A stretch of 64,000 nt of DNA, taken from positions 78,881-142,880 of the forward strand of contig NZ_JAGGOT010000001.1 of assembly GCF_018614195.1 (NCBI RefSeq), in the 5' to 3' direction. Positions 39,318-47,878 of this stretch are shown here, piece after piece. The first letter of the stretch is position 1; the number at the start of each line of letters is the position of its first letter. A model generated the notes under the pieces. It had not been told where the DNA came from. It saw nothing but the letters and a program-made list of their open reading frames with translations, and did no database searches. This DNA comes from Streptomyces sp. ISL-43 (GTDB lineage: Bacteria > Actinomycetota > Actinomycetes > Streptomycetales > Streptomycetaceae). Position numbers and translations under genes: made by a program.

Positions 39318-40190
39318 TCAGGCGGCCGCCTCGGCCGCCTCTGCGGCCTCTGCGGCCTCGTGGGCGGCAAGGATGAGCCGCCGTGTCAGCGGGTGCGCAT
39401 CACGCTTGCGATACACCAGATGGAGGGGCACCGGCGGCGCGCCCACCATCGGCACGAATGAGACACCTGGATGCTGATGCCGCCGGGCCGCCGCGTCCGG
39501 AAGAACGGCGATGCCCCGTCCGGCCGCGACCGCCTCCAAGGCCTCGTCGAGGTTCCCCACCTCGACCCCGACCCGCGGCCTGCACCGACGCGGCCACTCG
39601 TCGGGCGGGGTCGAGTCACTCACCGTATTGAGGACAAGGGGCAGTTCAGCAGCCTCGCCCCAAGGAATGCTGGCACGCGCCGCCCACGGCGTATCGCGCC
39701 CCACCGCCGCCACGCGCTCCTCGTGGAGCATCGTCGTGGCCGAGACGTCAGGGGCCGAGATCCTGCCCCAGACCAGCGCTACATCCGCGTCCCCGCGCTC
39801 CAGCTCCGCCATCGGGTCGTCGCGCCTGACGAACTCGACGCCCACTCCCGCGGCCCCTTCGAACCGAGCCGCGGCACGCTGCGCCCACGTGCCCGGCAGG
39901 CCCCACGCGAAGACGAGGCGCGGTCTGATCCGGGCCCCGTCCAGCCGCAGAGCGGCGTCGAGCCGCGGCAGCAGAACGGACAGCTCCCCGTAAAGACGCT
40001 CTCCTTCCTTTGACAGTTCCACTCTCCGCGTCGTGCGGTTCAGCAAACGCGCACCCGCGTGCTCCTCCAGCACTTGCACCGTACGACTGAGTGTCGGCTG
40101 TGTAATGTTCAACTTATATGCCGCGCGAGTGAAACTGCGCTCCTCGGCGACGGTCAGAAATCCCCGTATGTGGTGCAGCTCAATCCCCAT
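39318..40190 (-). CDS. LysR-family transcriptional regulator
   Basis: The 290-residue protein starts MGIELHHIRGFLTVAEERSFTRAAYKLNITQPTLSR, the classic LysR winged HTH. Next comes the linker VLEEHAGARLLNRTTRRVELSKEG and a periplasmic-binding-like effector domain (LVFAWGLPGTWAQRAAARFEG, RGIAVLPDAAARRHQH). The C-terminus ends in an Ala/Glu repeat. It is adjacent to and co-directional with the RiPP operon and is the only regulator in that segment, so it is the likely cluster-specific regulator. Effector ligand unknown. Confidence 0.88.
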   Translation of the reverse strand: MGIELHHIRGFLTVAEERSFTRAAYKLNITQPTLSRTVQVLEEHAGARLLNRTTRRVELSKEGERLYGELSVLLPRLDAALRLDGARIRPRLVFAWGLPGTWAQRAAARFEGAAGVGVEFVRRDDPMAELERGDADVALVWGRISAPDVSATTMLHEERVAAVGRDTPWAARASIPWGEAAELPLVLNTVSDSTPPDEWPRRCRPRVGVEVGNLDEALEAVAAGRGIAVLPDAAARRHQHPGVSFVPMVGAPPVPLHLVYRKRDAHPLTRRLILAAHEAAEAAEAAEAAA

Positions 40191-40403
40191 GACTCATGGA
40201 TACCACTCGGCACTGACCATGATCGCCAGCTGCGACCTGGGGTCATCGTGACCGCCGTCACCCCTGACGCCGATTGCGTCGCCTTTTTGGAAACCATTTT
40301 CCACGAACCGGATCCCGTTGAATTCAATTCAGCCATCCATGGCGCAAGTGGCCGAAACTAGTCATCTGATCCTCCTGGTGACCACCCTGGCCCCGCACGG
40401 GTC

Positions 40404-40437
40404 GAACGGCGTCGACGACCGCGTCAGGGACGCCCAA
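40404..40437 (-). pseudogene. Scrap of integrase coding sequence
   Basis: The minus strand encodes LGVPDAVVDAV, nearly identical to VGVPDAVVDAI in the integrase remnant at 22.1 kb, with about 26 of 33 bases matching. No open gene surrounds it. It looks like debris of a second integrase. Confidence 0.4.
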
Positions 40438-40480
40438 GATCAGCAGGCCGTGGTGGCGGTGCGGCGGGCGTCATGGGCAA

Positions 40481-40620
40481 CTCGCCCCCACGGTCCTCGT
40501 CAGTCGCAGCCCGCTGAAAGCGACCCTTGCCGCGCTCCGCGCCGAGGGCTGCACACCCGTCGCCGAGATCGCCGAGATCGCCGAAGGAACCGTATGCATC
40601 GAGAAGGCCCGGTCCCATGG
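40481..40620 (+). pseudogene. Fragment of a helicase-associated protein gene
   Basis: The frame reads LAPTVLVSRSPLKATLAAL, then EGCTPVAEIAE and GTVCIEKA. This parallels LAPTVLVSAAAPDQTLAAL, GYAPVAEA and GTVRIEK inside the intact gene at 45.4-47.9 kb. There is no start and no continuation, so it is a truncated paralogue left beside the att copy at 40.8 kb. Confidence 0.6.
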
Positions 40621-40674
40621 GGCCACCACTCCCGTTCCCGCCCCACGGCAGACCGGAGCGCGGGCCATTGTTCG

Positions 40675-40694
40675 TGGTTGCAGTTCTGGTTGCA
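40675..40694 (+). repeat. Candidate integrase arm-type repeat, copy 2
   Basis: This is an exact copy of the 20-mer at 17319-17338 and begins 116 bp before the att copy at 40791. Confidence 0.6.
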
Positions 40695-40790
40695 TTCGCC
40701 CCCGTCCGGGACCGTCCGAGCGGAGGCCGGCAGAGTGCTCCGCCCCAGTCCAGGACGGGTACGGCCCTCGCCGGACGGGCATACGAACAT

Positions 40791-40844
40791 TTGGAAAGCG
40801 TGTTGGGGGCAACCCCTCACGAGTTCGAATCTCGTATCCTCCGC
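40791..40844 (+). repeat. Attachment-site repeat, copy 2 (partial tRNA-Ser)
   Basis: Identical over 54 bp to the 3' end of tRNA-Ser at 17203-17256. The 5' half of the tRNA is absent, so it cannot fold as a tRNA. It marks the right end of segment I, which carries the RiPP cluster. Confidence 0.85.
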
Positions 40845-40864
40845 CAGTGCCTCACCGGGCACTT

Positions 40865-40898
40865 GAAGGCCCCGACCGGGAAACCGGCCGGGGCCTTC
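40865..40898 (+). terminator. tRNA-type terminator after att copy 2
   Basis: A hairpin with arms GAAGGCCCCGACCGG / CCGGCCGGGGCCTTC and GAAA loop, identical after att copy 3 and repeated after copy 4. It is probably the original terminator of tRNA-Ser carried along by integration. Confidence 0.75.
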
Positions 40899-41128
40899 TG
40901 CGTTCCATGGTTGCAGTTTCGGTTGGATTCATATCAGATATTTCATCCATTTCGCCTAGATGCGTGCTGATCGCTGGGTCAGTACGCCACCCGACCAGAC
41001 TCCCGGCGTAAGCACCCGGCACCTCCCCAGCCCGCGGGAGCATCAGGGAGAGCTGATCCGCTCCGGATCCCCCGCGAGACCGCCGCAGCGGGACAATGGG
41101 AGTCGCAGGGCCGAGCCCGGAGGCCGCC

Positions 41129-41728
41129 ATGTGTCCTCAGTCACCGCCACGGTGGGGGCCCGTCCCGGCGCGCCCGCCGGACGGTCGCAGCTGGTTCGCC
41201 CGGCATCCGCTGCTGACGGTGCTGCTCGCCATCACCGCCGCGCTTCTGGCCTTCGGGATCGCCGGATCGCTAACCAGTAGGCAGTCGGCCGTCCCGCCAG
41301 GCAGGGCGGTCACGGATTCCGGGCATCTGCCCGGAATGGGCGAGCCGGCCCGGGACGGGAAGTTCGAGTTCACGGTCACCAGGCTCCAGCCCGGGGTGAG
41401 CAATATCGGGGGTCCGTACGGTCGGGATGCGCAAGGCCAGTTCTTCCTCGTCCACATGACCGTGAGGAACATCGGGGACAGGGCTCAGACCTTCGACGGC
41501 TCCGACCAGAAGCTCATCGACCGCAACAGCAGCAAGTACAGCGCGGACACCGCCGCAGCGCTCTACCTCGACAAAAGCGAGTCGTTCCTCAACCAGATCA
41601 ACCCCGGCAACACTGTCGACGGCATCGTCGTCTTCGACATCCCGAAGACCGCGGCCCCCGTGCGGATCGAGTTGCACGACTCGCTGTTCAGCGGCGGTAC
41701 CACGATCGATCTGACCGTCCGACGCTGA
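41129..41728 (+). CDS. DUF4352-like membrane-anchored protein
   Basis: The 199-residue protein (MCPQSPPRWGPVP...) has one N-terminal membrane helix (HPLLTVLLAITAALLAFGIAG) and an exported beta-sandwich domain. Motifs KFEFTVTRLQPGVSNIG, QFFLVHMTVRNIGDRAQTF, and NPGNTVDGIVVFDIPKTAAPVRIELHDS are typical of DUF4352 (immunoprotective/MPB63-like fold). GGAGG lies 6 bases upstream of the ATG. It is the first gene of segment II. Confidence 0.7.
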   Translation: MCPQSPPRWGPVPARPPDGRSWFARHPLLTVLLAITAALLAFGIAGSLTSRQSAVPPGRAVTDSGHLPGMGEPARDGKFEFTVTRLQPGVSNIGGPYGRDAQGQFFLVHMTVRNIGDRAQTFDGSDQKLIDRNSSKYSADTAAALYLDKSESFLNQINPGNTVDGIVVFDIPKTAAPVRIELHDSLFSGGTTIDLTVRR

Positions 41729-41823
41729 CGCACGCCTCGCCTACCGGACTCGGCGGCCTCCAGAAGCGCCGCCCAGACGACGCGGTGGCCCGTGCGGGGC
41801 AGGTGCGAAGTCCGCCCGCTGCC

Positions 41824-42249
41824 TCACGTGCCGTCTGTCCAGTACCGCTGAAGACGGGCCACGGCATCATCCTTGGTCAGCGCGGAGACCGCCTCTTCCG
41901 AGAGACCGACACGGTGGATCAGCAGATAGACCAGTTCCGCCGGCAGTGATTCCTTCGGCGCTGGCGGTGCCCCCCGATCGGGGAGCCTGCCGTCGATCAC
42001 GCAGTCCCAGAACTCATTCTCGGTGACAACCAGCTGGTCGCGAAGGATGTGGCTCCACATCGCGGCACCGTAGACCGTGCGATCAACCGGGTGTGAGATG
42101 CGGGTCCGCAGGATCCGTCCGTCGTGCAGGGTCAGCTCGTAGGTGACGTGATGCGTACCTGTACGCCCACGAGCATCCCGTACCCGCTCCCACCCCTCGA
42201 CGACACAGAATCGGTCATGACGCTCACGATCTGGCTGCGGTCGACTCAC
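41824..42249 (-). CDS. Toxin of a type II toxin-antitoxin pair (translational-repressor type)
   Basis: The 141-residue protein (MSRPQPDRERHDRFCVVEGWERVRD...) has a beta-rich N-terminal half (HHVTYELTLHDGRILRTRISHPVD) and a helical C-terminal half (AELVYLLIHRVGLSEEAVSALTKDDAVARLQ). It resembles actinobacterial proteins annotated as cytotoxic translational repressors. It overlaps the upstream antitoxin gene by 4 bp. The catalytic residues are not clear to me, so the toxin call rests mainly on the pairing. Confidence 0.6.
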   Translation of the reverse strand: MSRPQPDRERHDRFCVVEGWERVRDARGRTGTHHVTYELTLHDGRILRTRISHPVDRTVYGAAMWSHILRDQLVVTENEFWDCVIDGRLPDRGAPPAPKESLPAELVYLLIHRVGLSEEAVSALTKDDAVARLQRYWTDGT

Positions 42250-42662
42250 CGCTGCGCTCCCACCAGCCAGTCCGCCAGCTGACGGTCGTCACTCAAAGCG
42301 ATCAGCTGCACCAGACCCCAGCTGTCCTGGTGATTTGGAGCCAACCGCAGCCGCTCCTGCCAGTCATCGGCGTACTCCCGCAGAGCGTCGACCATCTCGT
42401 TCACAGCCTCGTCGAAGCCGGATCCGTCAGCCGCTATGGGTAGCCCCGGGATGAAGATCGACCACCCGCCCGCTTCCGCAACGACCTCCGCCTTGGAAGG
42501 GCACACCGCGGACAGGTATCGGCGCAGTCGCTCGACATCTACGACCGCAGCGCACCCGGCCGCACGACGCACGGTCGCGACCCGCCCCTCACCTGCGGCG
42601 TCGAGCAGCTCTTTCAGGTGCGTACGCGCTTCGGTGTAGCTCTCGTAGTGCACGGCGGACAT
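42246..42662 (-). CDS. Antitoxin with Phd/YefM-like N-terminus and HicB-like C-terminus
   Basis: The 138-residue protein begins MSAVHYESYTEARTHLKELLDAAGEGRVATVRR, the Phd/YefM DNA-binding pattern of antitoxins. A second region follows (WSIFIPGLPIAADGSGFDEAVNEMVDALREYADDW) that resembles the HicB partial RNase-H fold. It is the upstream gene of the pair, as usual for antitoxins. Confidence 0.7.
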   Translation of the reverse strand: MSAVHYESYTEARTHLKELLDAAGEGRVATVRRAAGCAAVVDVERLRRYLSAVCPSKAEVVAEAGGWSIFIPGLPIAADGSGFDEAVNEMVDALREYADDWQERLRLAPNHQDSWGLVQLIALSDDRQLADWLVGAQR

Positions 42663-42827
42663 GGCGACCTCCTTTGGACTCCAGGGAACCAGAGTGCTCC
42701 TCCCTCATAAGTACGTCAAGTACGTGAAGTACTTATTTCTTCTGGCTTACGCCTATGGGCGCGATCGGGGCAGACCTCGCGTGATCCGTTCCGCTCTGGC
42801 CCGCCTCCCGCCAAGGACACGAAGCGG

Positions 42828-42847
42828 TGGTTGCAGTTCTGGTTGCG
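42828..42847 (+). repeat. Candidate integrase arm-type repeat, copy 3
   Basis: 19 of 20 bases match the 20-mer at 17319, with a terminal G for A. It begins 117 bp before the att copy at 42945, the same geometry as copy 2. Confidence 0.6.
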
Positions 42848-42944
42848 TTCAGCTCCGCTCATGCCCGGTCGGAGCGCCATCCAGATAACCCTCCGCCGCA
42901 GGTCAGGACGTCCTTGGACCCCGCCGGATGGCCACACGAACATG

Positions 42945-42997
42945 TGGAAAGCGTGTTGGGGGCAACCCCTCACGAGTTCGAATCTCGTATCCTCCGC
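42945..42997 (+). repeat. Attachment-site repeat, copy 3 (partial tRNA-Ser)
   Basis: A 53-bp match to the tRNA-Ser 3' end. It and its right flank are identical to copy 2 up to about 43063. It bounds segment II on the right. Confidence 0.85.
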
Positions 42998-43017
42998 CAG
43001 TGCCTCACCGGGCACTT

Positions 43018-43051
43018 GAAGGCCCCGACCGGGAAACCGGCCGGGGCCTTC
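43018..43051 (+). terminator. tRNA-type terminator after att copy 3
   Basis: Identical to the hairpin at 40865-40898. Confidence 0.75.
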
Positions 43052-43090
43052 TGCGTTCCATGGCCTCAGTTCGAGTCTCGCTTATTTGCC

Positions 43091-43558
43091 TCATAACCGG
43101 ACACTTCCCCGCGTTCCAGCCTCGATGGCCCATCCCTCGTACTCCCAAGGGTTCAGCAGGAGTGCGCCTGATCGCGCCAGATGCTTGATGTTGCGGCTCA
43201 CCAACGTCCAGCCGTTCGCCAGGGCAGTGGCGGCGATCAACGCATCGGGTGGATCGATGCTGGTTCCGGCACTCTTGAGCCTCCGGTGAAGAGCGAGGTA
43301 TGCGAGTGCCTCCCGCTCGCCGACTGCGGCGATCCGGTCGCGGTACTGATCACGGATGTCCGTGAGCGCCCGCTCGAAAGCGGTACGCCGCACTGGATCA
43401 GGTGTTCCCTCAATGCCTGCTTCGATCTCCGCGACCGTGATGACGCTCAGGTAGAGGGCAGGGGACGGAACCGAGCGAGCCCAGGCGACGAAGGCCGGGG
43501 CGGGCTTCGGCCGGGTGGTGATCTCGGCGACCACATTGGTGTCGAGTGGATAGATCAC
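43091..43558 (-). CDS. VapC-like PIN-domain toxin
   Basis: The 155-residue protein has MIYPLDTNVVAEI (first acidic residue), VITVAEIEAGIEG (second, Glu) and SIDPPDALIAATALANGWTLVSRNIKHL (third Asp), the PIN ribonuclease layout. The usual final acid in the TRNxxDF motif is His here. It is preceded and overlapped (ATGA) by its antitoxin gene. PIN toxins cleave specific RNAs. Confidence 0.85.
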   Translation of the reverse strand: MIYPLDTNVVAEITTRPKPAPAFVAWARSVPSPALYLSVITVAEIEAGIEGTPDPVRRTAFERALTDIRDQYRDRIAAVGEREALAYLALHRRLKSAGTSIDPPDALIAATALANGWTLVSRNIKHLARSGALLLNPWEYEGWAIEAGTRGSVRL

Positions 43559-43842
43559 TCGCCGTCCGCCGCATCGTCGTAGGACCGCTGCCCGAACTCC
43601 AGACCCTCGAACGGGGCCGCCGTAAGCCGCTCAAGGAATCCGTCGCTGCCCAGGGTCGCCCAGCGGTGAAGCATGTCAGGCAAGGCATCGATGTCGGTGT
43701 CGGCCAGCTCGGCATCGAAGTGCCCAAGCTGGTGCTCGGGCAGAGACTCCCGGATCTCCCGGATCGTCCGTAGGGGATGGGACTGAGGATGGGACTCCTC
43801 GGGTCTGCGCGGCGGGAGCGGCAGATTCGGGGCAGTGCTCAT
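43555..43842 (-). CDS. Putative antitoxin of the VapC-like toxin
   Basis: The 95-residue acidic protein (MSTAPNLPLPPRRPEESHPQ..., TIREIRESLPEHQLGHFDAELADTDIDAL) begins at the ATG at 43842 behind GGAGGAG. It overlaps the PIN gene by 4 bp. I do not see a standard RHH or Phd motif, so the antitoxin role is inferred from pairing. Confidence 0.6.
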   Translation of the reverse strand: MSTAPNLPLPPRRPEESHPQSHPLRTIREIRESLPEHQLGHFDAELADTDIDALPDMLHRWATLGSDGFLERLTAAPFEGLEFGQRSYDDAADGE

Positions 43843-44157
43843 GATCGGCTCCTCCACGCTGTGGTCACGGGCTCATGCCTCAATACCACCCTAGGCCGGG
43901 CGGCCCTGGAGAGGGCCGGAAACAACCCGAATCCGAGCTTTGACGGGACCCATCCGCCGAGTCGCCGCCGGCTGTGTCCGGCAGCCGCCGTCTGCCGACG
44001 ACAGCGATGCCCCTTTCGTTGGAACCAGCTGAACGAAGCTGCCGGGCTGGACACAATGGGGAGCGCCGCCCTGTAGCCGGTTCGTGACACGTAGCGTGCA
44101 CCGCGTCATTGGCACATGACGAAGATCAGCTGTCGTCCCCTCCACCGAAGGTAGCGA
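43843..44157. other. Intergenic between divergent VapBC and RDF-like genes
   Basis: Some 315 bp that must hold two divergent promoters. I see no gene and no clear repeat. Confidence 0.4.
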
Positions 44158-45117
44158 ATGACGCAGAGCTCAGCCGTCAGAGCCGGACGCTTCCACATGG
44201 GGCGTTTGTCCGAGGGGCGGCCCCAGGCCCTGGATGCCTGGCGTGTCACCACCGACGATGCCGATGTGGCCGCCCGTGTCGCCGGCTTCCTGGGTGGTGA
44301 ACCTCAACCGAACGAAGGGGGAGGAGGTGGCCTTGGCTACGAAGTGCTGACGAGCCGCGAGAGCGTACGCGTTCTCCTGGACGGACCTGACGCGGTGGCG
44401 GCTCATATGGTCCTCCGGGGTAGTACGGGCATCATCCACGAGTGCGACGGCGTGGAGTTCCTGTCACCGGTAGAGAAGAAGGGCCAGCCCTGCGGCTGCC
44501 CTCCACTCCTTGAGGACAGGAAGCTCGCGGCCAGAGACGGGCGTGGCCCAATGCCCTCCGTCGACATCACCTTCCGGATCGCAGCAGCACCAGTGCTCGG
44601 CGCGTTCCACTTCATGACGGGCTCGTGGCAGCTTGCCGCGCAGCTCTCCGTCCTGACGGACGCGCTGGAACGTGTCGACGGCCCGGCCGTCTGCGACCTC
44701 ACCATGGAGCTCGTCGTCTACACGACCAAGACGGGCAGAAGCGTCGGCTGTCGAAAGCCGGTGGTCACGGTGCTCGGCAGCTCCGACACCGTTGCGCCCG
44801 AACCCCCGCCGACGGCCGAGCCCACGCCTGCTCCAGCACGATCCGCACCCCGCCGCAAGGGCAGGCCGGTCCCTGAGCCCACCACCGCGTCCACGCCAGA
44901 GTCGAGCCACTCGGTCAGCGTGGATGCCGTTCTGCTCCGCCATGCCGCCCAGGTGCTGGGCACCGGCGACCACCAGGAAACCGTCATCGCCGCCCTGTCC
45001 GAGATCGTGGCAGGACGGCAGCAGACCACGGAGCTTGCCCGGCTGCGAGAGCATGTCGGACGCATCGCCGCCATCGCGGGGCAAGCGCTCCAAGGCCGGA
45101 ATTCCTCACTCACCTGA
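44158..45117 (+). CDS. Possible phage-type recombination directionality factor with RHH-like tail
   Basis: The 319-residue protein is not firmly recognised. Residues 1-215 (AWRVTTDDADVAARVAGFLGG, YEVLTS, GIIHECDGVEFLSP, GQPCGCP, PSVDITFRIA, GAFHFMTGSWQLAAQLSVLTDAL, VVTVLGS) follow the order of phiC31 gp3-like directionality factors, including a Cys cluster. A Pro-rich linker follows. The C-terminal VLLRHAAQVLGTGDHQETVIAALSEIVAG then matches the RHH region of VapB/Arc-type antitoxins. It would control excision if the first call is right. Confidence 0.45.
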   Translation: MTQSSAVRAGRFHMGRLSEGRPQALDAWRVTTDDADVAARVAGFLGGEPQPNEGGGGGLGYEVLTSRESVRVLLDGPDAVAAHMVLRGSTGIIHECDGVEFLSPVEKKGQPCGCPPLLEDRKLAARDGRGPMPSVDITFRIAAAPVLGAFHFMTGSWQLAAQLSVLTDALERVDGPAVCDLTMELVVYTTKTGRSVGCRKPVVTVLGSSDTVAPEPPPTAEPTPAPARSAPRRKGRPVPEPTTASTPESSHSVSVDAVLLRHAAQVLGTGDHQETVIAALSEIVAGRQQTTELARLREHVGRIAAIAGQALQGRNSSLT

Positions 45118-45437
45118 CCGGCTCCGACCGTCTCGCAGTGATCACCGGCAGCCGGGGCAGGCTGGTCTCAGTCCTGGTCTCATTCACCTCCGTCCGAGAC
45201 TGTTCGGACGGGTCTGGACCGAACGCTCCGCCGCAGGCCAGGCGGTCTCACTTATCTCCGACAGTCATCACATCTCGGGCGGCATGTCGAGACCGTCGGC
45301 AATCTGCCCGTCAGTAGCTCACCCTCGGGTGAACCCGTCCGTACGGCACCTGCGGACCGATGGAATGCGCAATCCTTGGTCCCGGTGCGGGCCGGATCTG
45401 GCCCTCTTGTACGTTCCCGGCCGGGCGAGGTGCTGTC
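45118..45437. other. Intergenic with a decayed arm-type repeat
   Basis: These 320 bp contain TGGTCTCAGTCCTGGTCTCA at 45163-45182 followed by TTCACCTCCGTCCG. It looks like a degenerate version of the 20-mer arm repeat and its flank. No gene is supported. Confidence 0.4.
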
Positions 45438-47858
45438 ATGACGTCCCGATCCACACTGACCGCCTGGCTGGCCAGTCTCGACGGCGCGCGGCTGGCACGC
45501 GTCATCGTGGCGCGGAAGGACGCTGTGGCCTCTCCGGAGCCCCGCTCGATGGGGGAAGTGGCGGAACGCCTTCAGCGGCCGGGGTCGGTGGCGCTCGCTC
45601 TGCCGCAGCTCCCGCTGCCGTGCGTGCAGGTAGCCGAAACGCTGGCCGCCTTGGGGACGTTGTCGCGCGGCGCCCTGGCGAGGGCCCTGGGAGCGACGGC
45701 GCCCGCTGCCGCCCGGGAACTCGACGTCGTATTGGAGGCTCTGGCCGATCACGCGCTGGTCTGGCCGGACGGTGACGGAGATCTCCACATGGCCGCGCCG
45801 TTGCGGCACGCATGGGACGCCCCCCTGGGGCTGGACGCTCCGCTGGAGAAGCTGCTGGAAGGCGTGACCTCCGAGGAGCTGCGCGGCATGCTCGTGGCAC
45901 TGGGCATCAAGCCAGTCGGCACCAGGCAGCAGCGCGCGGCCGCTGTCCTGGAACACCACGGAGATCCGGAGCGCGTGGCCTCCCTGATCGTGAAGGCCCC
46001 TTCTGCCGCCCGGGAGCTGCTTCAGCGACGAGCGAAGTCAGTGTCGCCGCAGACGGAGTTCATCGTGTTCGGGGCTCCCGAGGCCGATTCCCTGCCGGGC
46101 GCGCGATGGGCCCTGGACCGGGGCTTCCTTGTCCGCGATCGCCACGGATATGGGAGGGACCTCATGCCCGCCGAGGTGGCGCTGGCGTTGCGCGGGCCCG
46201 ACTGGCATGCCCCGTTCGAACCCGTACCGCCCGCCACGGAATTGGTGTCCGTCACCGCTGTGGAGGTGAACCGAGAGGCAGCAGCGGCAGCCACGGCCTT
46301 CGCGGCCCACGCCGCCTCGGTCCTGTCGGTCTGCTCGGCGGCTCCACCGGCCCGGCTGAAGTCCGGTGGGATCGGCGCGCGTGAACTGGGCCGGACCGGC
46401 AAGGCGGCACATGCCGTTGACGTGGTGGTGCGCATCGCCTTGGAGAGCGCGTACTCGGTCGGACTGCTGGCCGCGGACGGCCACCGCATCACGCCCACCA
46501 AGGCGTACGACGCCTGGGCGGCGCAGGAACCCGCGGCCCAGTTCGCCGTGCTGCTCCAGGCATGGTGGAACCTGCCGCTCACCCCGTCCCAGGCCCGTGA
46601 CGCGGACGACAAGGCGCTCCCCGCCCTGGCCGGAGCAGCTCCCTGCGACGGCTGCCTGCAGGCTCGAGGTGGGCTCCTCACCGCCGCGGCACGGCTCCCG
46701 GAGGGGCTGGGCGTGCAGGTCGCCACGGATCTGGGCCCGCTCGTGGCATGGCACCGCCCACTCGCCCACCCGTCATTCCAGGATGAGACACCATTCGCCA
46801 CCGCGGTCCGCGAGGCCGAGCTGTTGGGCGTCATCGCCCGAGGCTCCATTTCCCCGCTCGGTGCGGCTCTGCTGGCCGGTGACGCCGAGGAACTGGCCGC
46901 CGCGTGCCGGCGACTGCTGCCCGAGGCCACCGGCACAGCCCGGCTCGGCGGCGACCTCACGGCCGTCGTCAGCGGCACGCCCGCGGCACGCCTCGCCGAT
47001 CTCCTGGACGCGACCGCGGACCGGGAGACCAGCGGGACGGCCTCGGTATGGCGGTTCAGCGCCAACAGCATCCGACGGGCCCTGGACACCGGCCGCACTC
47101 CGGACGAGGTCTCGGCCGAACTGGCCGCCATCGCGGCGGGGTCCCTGCCACAGCCTCTGTCCTACCTCATCGCCGATGCCGCACGCCGTCACGGCCGTGT
47201 GCGCATCGCCCCCGCCGCCTGCGTCATCCACGGCGACGAACCGGCGCTCCTGGCCGAACTCGCCGCCCACCGAGGACTTGCCCCGCTCGGGCTGCGGCGG
47301 CTCGCGCCGACGGTGCTCGTCAGCGCCGCCGCGCCTGACCAGACCCTGGCCGCGCTCCGGGACCAGGGCTATGCCCCCGTCGCCGAGGCCGCGGACGGGA
47401 CCGTACGCATCGAGAAGGTCCCACCTCGGCGGGCCGCCGCTGTTCCGACGCCACGGAGGGCCTCCGCAAAGGCCGGCACAGGACGCGCGGCGCACCGAGC
47501 GGCAGAGGCGTCGACGGTCGTCGACTCACACACATTGGCGGCCCGGCTGCTGAACGCCCCGCCAACCGCCCCGGAGCCCGATCCCTTCGGCACCGGAGTC
47601 CCCTTCGGGACGGATACCGAGGAGATCGTCGCCGGGTACGCCAGGCAGCTGACGTACGCCGACGTCCGCCAGCTCGGCCACGCCCTCGACGCCGGCACCG
47701 CCATCACGGTCGAATACGTCGCCGCCTCGGGCAGCCGCACCGTCCGTACCCTCAGCCGCCTCGAACTCGACCCGCCCTACCTCGAAGCGTGGTGCCACCT
47801 GCGGGACGCTGAACGAGTCTTCACGCTGTCCCGCATCCACAGCGTCATGCCGGTGTAG
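45438..47858 (+). CDS. Helicase-associated / WYL-like protein
   Basis: The 806-residue protein starts MTSRSTLTAWLASLDGARL behind GAGG. It matches the actinobacterial 'helicase-associated domain' proteins: an N-terminal winged-helix half (LALPQLPLPCVQVAETLAALGTLSRGALARALG), a long middle, an XPB N-terminal-type segment (WRFSANSIRRALDTGRTPDEVSAELAAIA...PQPLSYLIADAARRHGRVRI), and a C-terminal WYL-like domain (YVAASGSRTVRTLSRLELDPPYLEAWCHLRDAERVFTLSRI). It lacks helicase motifs. In many actinobacteria an XPB-like helicase sits next to it, but here it does not. A fragment of a paralogue lies at 40.5 kb. Confidence 0.75.
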   Translation: MTSRSTLTAWLASLDGARLARVIVARKDAVASPEPRSMGEVAERLQRPGSVALALPQLPLPCVQVAETLAALGTLSRGALARALGATAPAAARELDVVLEALADHALVWPDGDGDLHMAAPLRHAWDAPLGLDAPLEKLLEGVTSEELRGMLVALGIKPVGTRQQRAAAVLEHHGDPERVASLIVKAPSAARELLQRRAKSVSPQTEFIVFGAPEADSLPGARWALDRGFLVRDRHGYGRDLMPAEVALALRGPDWHAPFEPVPPATELVSVTAVEVNREAAAAATAFAAHAASVLSVCSAAPPARLKSGGIGARELGRTGKAAHAVDVVVRIALESAYSVGLLAADGHRITPTKAYDAWAAQEPAAQFAVLLQAWWNLPLTPSQARDADDKALPALAGAAPCDGCLQARGGLLTAAARLPEGLGVQVATDLGPLVAWHRPLAHPSFQDETPFATAVREAELLGVIARGSISPLGAALLAGDAEELAAACRRLLPEATGTARLGGDLTAVVSGTPAARLADLLDATADRETSGTASVWRFSANSIRRALDTGRTPDEVSAELAAIAAGSLPQPLSYLIADAARRHGRVRIAPAACVIHGDEPALLAELAAHRGLAPLGLRRLAPTVLVSAAAPDQTLAALRDQGYAPVAEAADGTVRIEKVPPRRAAAVPTPRRASAKAGTGRAAHRAAEASTVVDSHTLAARLLNAPPTAPEPDPFGTGVPFGTDTEEIVAGYARQLTYADVRQLGHALDAGTAITVEYVAASGSRTVRTLSRLELDPPYLEAWCHLRDAERVFTLSRIHSVMPV

Positions 47859-47878
47859 GCCAGGCCGCGCACACAAGG

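Noticed and set aside
40500..40862. Minus-strand frames over the partial tRNA copies (also 42716-43015)
   Set aside because: They are translations of antisense tRNA-Ser and terminator sequence and recur only because the att repeat recurs.
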